From an uncultured Prevotellaceae bacterium (GTDB lineage Bacteria; Bacteroidota; Bacteroidia; Bacteroidales; Bacteroidaceae), in the NCBI GenBank assembly GCA_946405695.1, contig CAMJIA010000010.1, positions 1-35,713 of the forward strand: DNA of 35,713 nucleotides. Direction: 5' to 3'. Position numbers and translations under genes: made by a program. How positions within the stretch are numbered: position 1 is the stretch's first letter; the number at the start of each line of letters is the position of its first letter. This document shows, piece after piece, positions 32,692-35,713 of the stretch. The notes beneath the pieces are model-generated. The model searched no databases, was not told the DNA's origin, and was given only the letters and a program-made list of their open reading frames with translations.

Positions 32692-33441
32692 ATGACGCTC
32701 GAAGAAAAACTCTGGAAGACTTTTAACAAGGCGCTGGGCCAGTACCAGCTCATCGACGAGGACGATAAAATCCTCGTCGGTTTGTCTGGTGGCAAGGACT
32801 CGCTGTGTCTACTGGAGTTCCTCGCCCGTCGTTCTAAGGTTCACGTCCCCCACTTCACCGTCGAGGCACTCCACGTCCGCATGGAAAATATCCACTACGA
32901 GACGGACACCACCTATCTCCAGTCTTTCTGCGACCGTCTTGGCGTTCCCCTTCACATCGTTACCACCAGCTTCGCCACCACTTCCGACGAAAGTTCCACT
33001 ACTCCCGACGGTTCTCCGTCGGGCAAACAAAAGCCCGCCTGCTTCCTCTGTTCCTGGCAGCGCCGCAAACAGCTCTTCAACATTGCACAGGAGTTGGGCT
33101 GCACCAAGATAGCCCTGGGCCATCACCAGGACGACCTTATCCATACAGCGCTGATGAACCTCACCTTCCAAGGCCAATTCTCTACGATGCCTGCCAAGCT
33201 GAAGATGAAGAAGATGCCGCTGACCATTATCCGTCCGCTCTGCTTGTGTCAGGAAGCCGACATCAGACAATATGCCGAACAGCAACACTACGAGAAACAA
33301 CTCAAGCTATGCCCTTACGAAAAGGATACCAATCGCACGACGGCAGAGGTCCTTTTCCAGCAGATGCTGCAGATGAACAAAGAGGCCCGTTATTCGCTGT
33401 GGCACGCGCTGGAGAGTGCTGACAAGCTGTTAGAATATTAA
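32692..33441 (+). CDS. TtcA-like tRNA thiolation enzyme (PP-loop ATPase)
   Basis: 249 residues from ATG 32692; an earlier GTG (32662) is inside the hairpin. The PP-loop SGGKDS is at 32-37. Cys117 and Cys120 (CFLC) and a later Cys207 (KLCPYE) fit the three cysteines that hold a [4Fe-4S] cluster in TtcA, which makes 2-thiocytidine at tRNA position 32. GHHQDDLIHTALMNL at 143-157 is also conserved. Unusual: residues 101-112 (SSTTPDGSPSGK) form an apparent insertion of about 8 residues relative to what I recall of E. coli TtcA, and this part is encoded by a hairpin like those between genes. TtcA is the best fit; the substrate is not proven. Confidence 0.83.
   Translation: MTLEEKLWKTFNKALGQYQLIDEDDKILVGLSGGKDSLCLLEFLARRSKVHVPHFTVEALHVRMENIHYETDTTYLQSFCDRLGVPLHIVTTSFATTSDESSTTPDGSPSGKQKPACFLCSWQRRKQLFNIAQELGCTKIALGHHQDDLIHTALMNLTFQGQFSTMPAKLKMKKMPLTIIRPLCLCQEADIRQYAEQQHYEKQLKLCPYEKDTNRTTAEVLFQQMLQMNKEARYSLWHALESADKLLEY
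33004..33023 (+). repeat. In-frame palindrome E inside the ttcA-like gene
   Basis: Arms CCCGACGG and CCGTCGGG around TTCT (8-4-8), encoding PDGSPSG (residues 105-111). It begins on a codon boundary, as do hairpins C and D in their small frames: TGC-GGT-TCT, TGC-GAT-TCC and GAC-GGT-TCT occupy the same place. It is 321 bp downstream of hairpin D. Confidence 0.65.
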
Positions 33442-33443
33442 AT

Positions 33444-33488
33444 ATCCTTAATTGTAGGCTTCAAATTGATGCACATTTAAGGATTTTT
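33444..33488 (+). terminator. Weak terminator candidate after the ttcA-like gene
   Basis: ATCCTTAA (33444-33451) and TTAAGGAT (33477-33484) can pair with a 25-nt loop, followed by TTTT. The stem is AT-rich and the loop long, and it overlaps the next promoter. Confidence 0.3.
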
Positions 33489-33498
33489 CGTATCTTTG
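33466..33498 (+). promoter_or_regulatory. Promoter of the PD40 gene
   Basis: TATCTTTG (33491-33498) is a full -7 match. TTG at 33466-33468 is a weak -33 with a 22-bp spacer, the same layout as the htrA promoter. Confidence 0.6.
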
Positions 33499-33526
33499 CC
33501 TATTATATAACCTATCAAATGCGCTG

Positions 33527-34705
33527 ATGAACATACGACTGATTATAGCTCTCTTTATCCTGCTGCTGGCCATTCCTGCACAAGGGCAACGTAGGCGTGC
33601 TCAAAAGGCGCAGCGTGTAAAGAAGATTTCCCCCGAAGAACAGGCGCGTCTGGAAAAGCTGGAGCGCTTGAAGTCAGCTATGCAGAAAGTGATGATTATC
33701 GACAGCATTGTGGTCGACAAAGAGGGGCTTCTCCGCTACTATCATCTTAGTCCAGAGACGGGTACCATCAAGGATGGTGACGACTTCACGCATGAGAAGA
33801 GGCATGACGGCTATTTCGTGTATCTCAACGAGATAGGCAACAAGCTATATTTTTCCAGGCAAGAGACTGATTCCACCAGCAACCTCTACTATAGAGAGAC
33901 TGCCAACACCGAGTGGTCACAACCCGTACGTCTTGTAGGCATCAATGACGAACAGCAGTTCCGCCACGTCAACTATCCCTACATGATGGGCGACGGCACC
34001 ATTTTCTACTTTGCTGCCGATGGTGACAAAGACGGGCTGGGTGGCTACGATATCTATATGACGACTTACGACGAGGAAGACAATCGCTTCCTTCGTCCCG
34101 TCAATATTGGCCTGCCATTCAACTCAACAGCCAACGACTACCTTTATGTCATTGATGAATATGCGAATCTGGGCTGGTTTGCCACCGACCGTAACCAGGA
34201 GGAGGGCAAAGTATGCATCTATGTCTTCGTACCTTCTGAAAAGCGTGAGACCTATAACCTCGAGGACTACACGCCAGAAGAAATCGACGGCTTTGCACAT
34301 ATCACTAGCATCGCCGACACGTGGGACAACCTAAAGCAGTTGAATATGGCCCGTCAACGCCTGGAGGATGTTCGCAAGGGACAAATAAAACAAAACCACT
34401 CTTCCGACATCTCGTTTGTCATCAACGACGACATCACCTACCATCAGGTGTCCGACTTCAAATTGCAAGAGAACGTTATACGCTATCAACAACTCACCGC
34501 CTTGAGAATCCGTCAGGCCAACCTCGACAAGTCACTCGACAAGACACGCGAGGCATATAATTCCGCCAGCAGGGAAAATCAGAGCGCTATGACTGATGGC
34601 ATTCTCTCTGACGAACAAGAAGTGCTGACGCTCTATCAGGCGATTCACGATTTGGAAAAAACAATTAGAAATACAGAAAACACTTTTCTAACTAAAAACA
34701 AGTAA
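33527..34705 (+). CDS. Exported PD40 beta-propeller protein with C-terminal coiled coil
   Basis: 392 residues. Signal peptide at 1-21 (MNIRLIIALFILLLAIPAQGQ). A basic helical segment follows (22-55), then propeller-like repeats at about 85-240 with PD40/TolB-type motifs: NKLYFSRQETDSTSNLYY, and GTIFYFAADGDKDGLGGYDIY, typical of WD40-like Xaa-DG-xGGYDIY blades. The C-terminal 110 residues are helical with heptads, probably a coiled coil. Such proteins in Bacteroidetes are often found with OmpA-like or gliding-type envelope proteins; I see no OmpA domain here. It is probably a periplasmic binding or scaffold protein. The phosphorylase gene follows 4 bp on. Confidence 0.75.
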   Translation: MNIRLIIALFILLLAIPAQGQRRRAQKAQRVKKISPEEQARLEKLERLKSAMQKVMIIDSIVVDKEGLLRYYHLSPETGTIKDGDDFTHEKRHDGYFVYLNEIGNKLYFSRQETDSTSNLYYRETANTEWSQPVRLVGINDEQQFRHVNYPYMMGDGTIFYFAADGDKDGLGGYDIYMTTYDEEDNRFLRPVNIGLPFNSTANDYLYVIDEYANLGWFATDRNQEEGKVCIYVFVPSEKRETYNLEDYTPEEIDGFAHITSIADTWDNLKQLNMARQRLEDVRKGQIKQNHSSDISFVINDDITYHQVSDFKLQENVIRYQQLTALRIRQANLDKSLDKTREAYNSASRENQSAMTDGILSDEQEVLTLYQAIHDLEKTIRNTENTFLTKNK

Positions 34706-34709
34706 TACT

Positions 34710-35585
34710 ATGGCAAAAAAACATTTCCCCGAGTCCGAGCTCATCATCAATGGTGACGGCTCATGTTTCCACCTTCATCTGAAGCCCGAATTCCTGGCTG
34801 ACAAGGTTATCCTCGTAGGCGACCCTGCACGTGTAAATACCGTCGCAGCCCACTTCGACAGCATCGAACACGAGGTTTCTTCTCGTGAGTTCCACACCAT
34901 TACCGGTATGTACAAAGGCAAGCGCATCACCTGCCAGTCTCACGGTATTGGTTGCGACAACATCGATATCGTGGTCAACGAGCTCGACACCTTGGCCAAC
35001 ATCGACTACAATACCCGTGAGGAGAAGCCCGAACACCGTGCCCTGACAATGGTACGCATCGGCACCTGCGGTGGTCTGCAGCCCTTCACACCCACCGGTT
35101 CGTTCATCGCCTCTGTCAAGAGCATCGGTTTCGATGGCCTATTGAACTTCTATGCCGGCCGTAACGACGTCTGCGACCTGAAGATGGAGGAAGTCTTCAA
35201 GAAGCACATGGACTGGAACCCCATCAAGGGCGCTCCCTATGTAGCTGTTGCCGACCGTGAACTCATCGACCGCATTGCTGCCGACGATATGGTCAAGGGT
35301 TACACCGTTGCCTGTGGTGGATTCTACGGTCCTCAGGGCCGTCAGCTACGCGCTGCCGTAGGCGATCCCGAGCAGAACAAGAAGATTGAGGCCTTCGAGT
35401 ATGAGGGCATGAAGATTTGTAACTTCGAGATGGAGTCCTCCGCTCTTGCCGGTCTCGCAGCGCTCCTGGGCCACCACGCCATGACCTGCTGCATGGTCAT
35501 TGCCAACCGCTATGCCCAGAAGATGAATACCGACTACAAGAGTTCTATCGACACCATCATCCAGAAGGTTCTCGACCGCATTTAA
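34710..35585 (+). CDS. Nucleoside phosphorylase (uridine phosphorylase family)
   Basis: 291 residues, somewhat longer than E. coli Udp (253). It belongs to the PNP/UDP phosphorylase family: phosphate-binding VGDPARV at 36-42, GTCGGLQP at about 118-125, and the ribose-binding FEMESSALAGL near 246-256. It cleaves a nucleoside with phosphate to base and ribose-1-phosphate. The absence of the classic Udp base-site signature leaves uridine versus purine nucleosides open; the overall pattern favours uridine phosphorylase. It follows the PD40 gene after 4 bp and ends 37 bp before mnmE, with hairpin B between. Confidence 0.88.
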   Translation: MAKKHFPESELIINGDGSCFHLHLKPEFLADKVILVGDPARVNTVAAHFDSIEHEVSSREFHTITGMYKGKRITCQSHGIGCDNIDIVVNELDTLANIDYNTREEKPEHRALTMVRIGTCGGLQPFTPTGSFIASVKSIGFDGLLNFYAGRNDVCDLKMEEVFKKHMDWNPIKGAPYVAVADRELIDRIAADDMVKGYTVACGGFYGPQGRQLRAAVGDPEQNKKIEAFEYEGMKICNFEMESSALAGLAALLGHHAMTCCMVIANRYAQKMNTDYKSSIDTIIQKVLDRI

Positions 35586-35596
35586 ATGTTATGTAT

Positions 35597-35615
35597 GTCG
35601 CTGTGCCACAGCGAC
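35597..35615 (+). repeat. Intercistronic hairpin B (before mnmE)
   Basis: Arms GTCGCTG and CAGCGAC around TGCCA; pairing can extend to 9 bp with a 1-nt loop. It is preceded by GTATG and ends 7 nt before the ATG. It matches hairpin A except for a paired T-to-C and A-to-G change in the stem and one loop base; even the ATGTT 10 bases upstream is shared. Confidence 0.8.
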
Positions 35616-35622
35616 CTCATCT

Positions 35623-35713
35623 ATGAACAGCGATACAATATGTGCATTAGCCACCGCACCAGGTGGCGCATTAGGAATCATCAGAATCTCAGGTGCTCAG
35701 GCACTTGAGATTC
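35623..35713 (+). CDS. mnmE: tRNA modification GTPase MnmE, N-terminal 30 residues (3' end outside window)
   Basis: The frame runs to the window edge: MNSDTICALATAPGGALGII and then RISGAQALEI. DTIxAxATxPGxGxxGIIRxSG is the conserved N-terminus of MnmE (TrmE), which with MnmG modifies the wobble uridine of several tRNAs using GTP and methylene-THF. The GTPase domain is not in the window. The first Gly pair (APGGALG) is slightly different from the common PPGRGG. Hairpin B lies directly upstream. Confidence 0.85.
   Translation, partial: MNSDTICALATAPGGALGIIRISGAQALEI

Noticed and set aside
1..35713. tRNA or rRNA genes, prophage, insertion sequences
   Set aside because: No transposase, integrase or structural RNA signature was seen on either strand; spacers are too short or AT-rich for tRNA genes.

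Overview
The window looks like chromosomal core DNA from a Bacteroidales bacterium, most likely Prevotella/Segatella-like. Evidence: promoters follow the Bacteroidetes pattern (TTTG, 19-20 bp, TAnnTTTG); the primary sigma factor is the short 287-residue type; and several genes have forms I associate with Bacteroidetes (387-residue PurM, an IorA without the C-terminal ferredoxin domain, a fused NfnA/NfnB-type oxidoreductase, a 553-residue AMP-ligase). I see no rRNA, tRNA, CRISPR array, insertion sequence or phage gene.

Layout. 1-4822 (+): end of purC, then menG, aroE, a TPM-domain membrane protein, lemA and purM, closed by a terminator. 4823-7945 (+): htrA, then rpoD with a small secreted protein, closed by a hairpin shared with the next, convergent operon. 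7954-11578 (-): iorA, iorB and an aminotransferase (aromatic 2-oxoacid metabolism). 11579-13065 (-): infC, rpmI, rplT. 13166-16609 (+): two tandem acyl-CoA-ligase-like paralogues. 16608-20154 (-): cstA, nadC and an M23 lipoprotein peptidase. 20198-26848 (+): a GHL10-type glycosidase, ruvC, a double ABC ATPase, a secreted protein and clpC. 27005-28504 (+): gdhA as a single strong unit. 28519-33441 (+): serS, the NfnAB-type fusion, a DUF486 membrane protein and a TtcA-like enzyme. 33466-end (+): a PD40 beta-propeller exported protein, a nucleoside phosphorylase and the start of mnmE.

How it fits together. Most genes are housekeeping. The anaerobic redox genes form a theme: IorAB uses ferredoxin, the NfnAB-type protein links ferredoxin with NADH and NADPH, and gdhA consumes NAD(P)H to fix ammonium. 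The aminotransferase next to iorAB suggests interconversion of aromatic amino acids and arylacetyl-CoA.

The most unusual signal is between the genes. Several same-strand junctions are built from short repeats placed just before the next start codon. One family is a small hairpin (arms of about 8 bp, loop of about 5 nt, preceded by GTRTG) at four junctions, with a decayed copy at a fifth and a similar palindrome inside the ttcA-like reading frame in the same codon phase; two copies show a compensatory base-pair change. A second family is a 24-nt AT-rich element before aroE, iorB and clpC. A third consists of 8-bp tandem arrays with CG at fixed phase before lemA and the aminotransferase. A 26-bp tandem duplication at the rpoD junction supplies the start codon of the next gene. 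Other points of interest are a perfect FNR-like palindrome upstream of gdhA, a nearly leaderless ruvC promoter, and an ABC protein whose first ATPase site looks catalytically degenerate.
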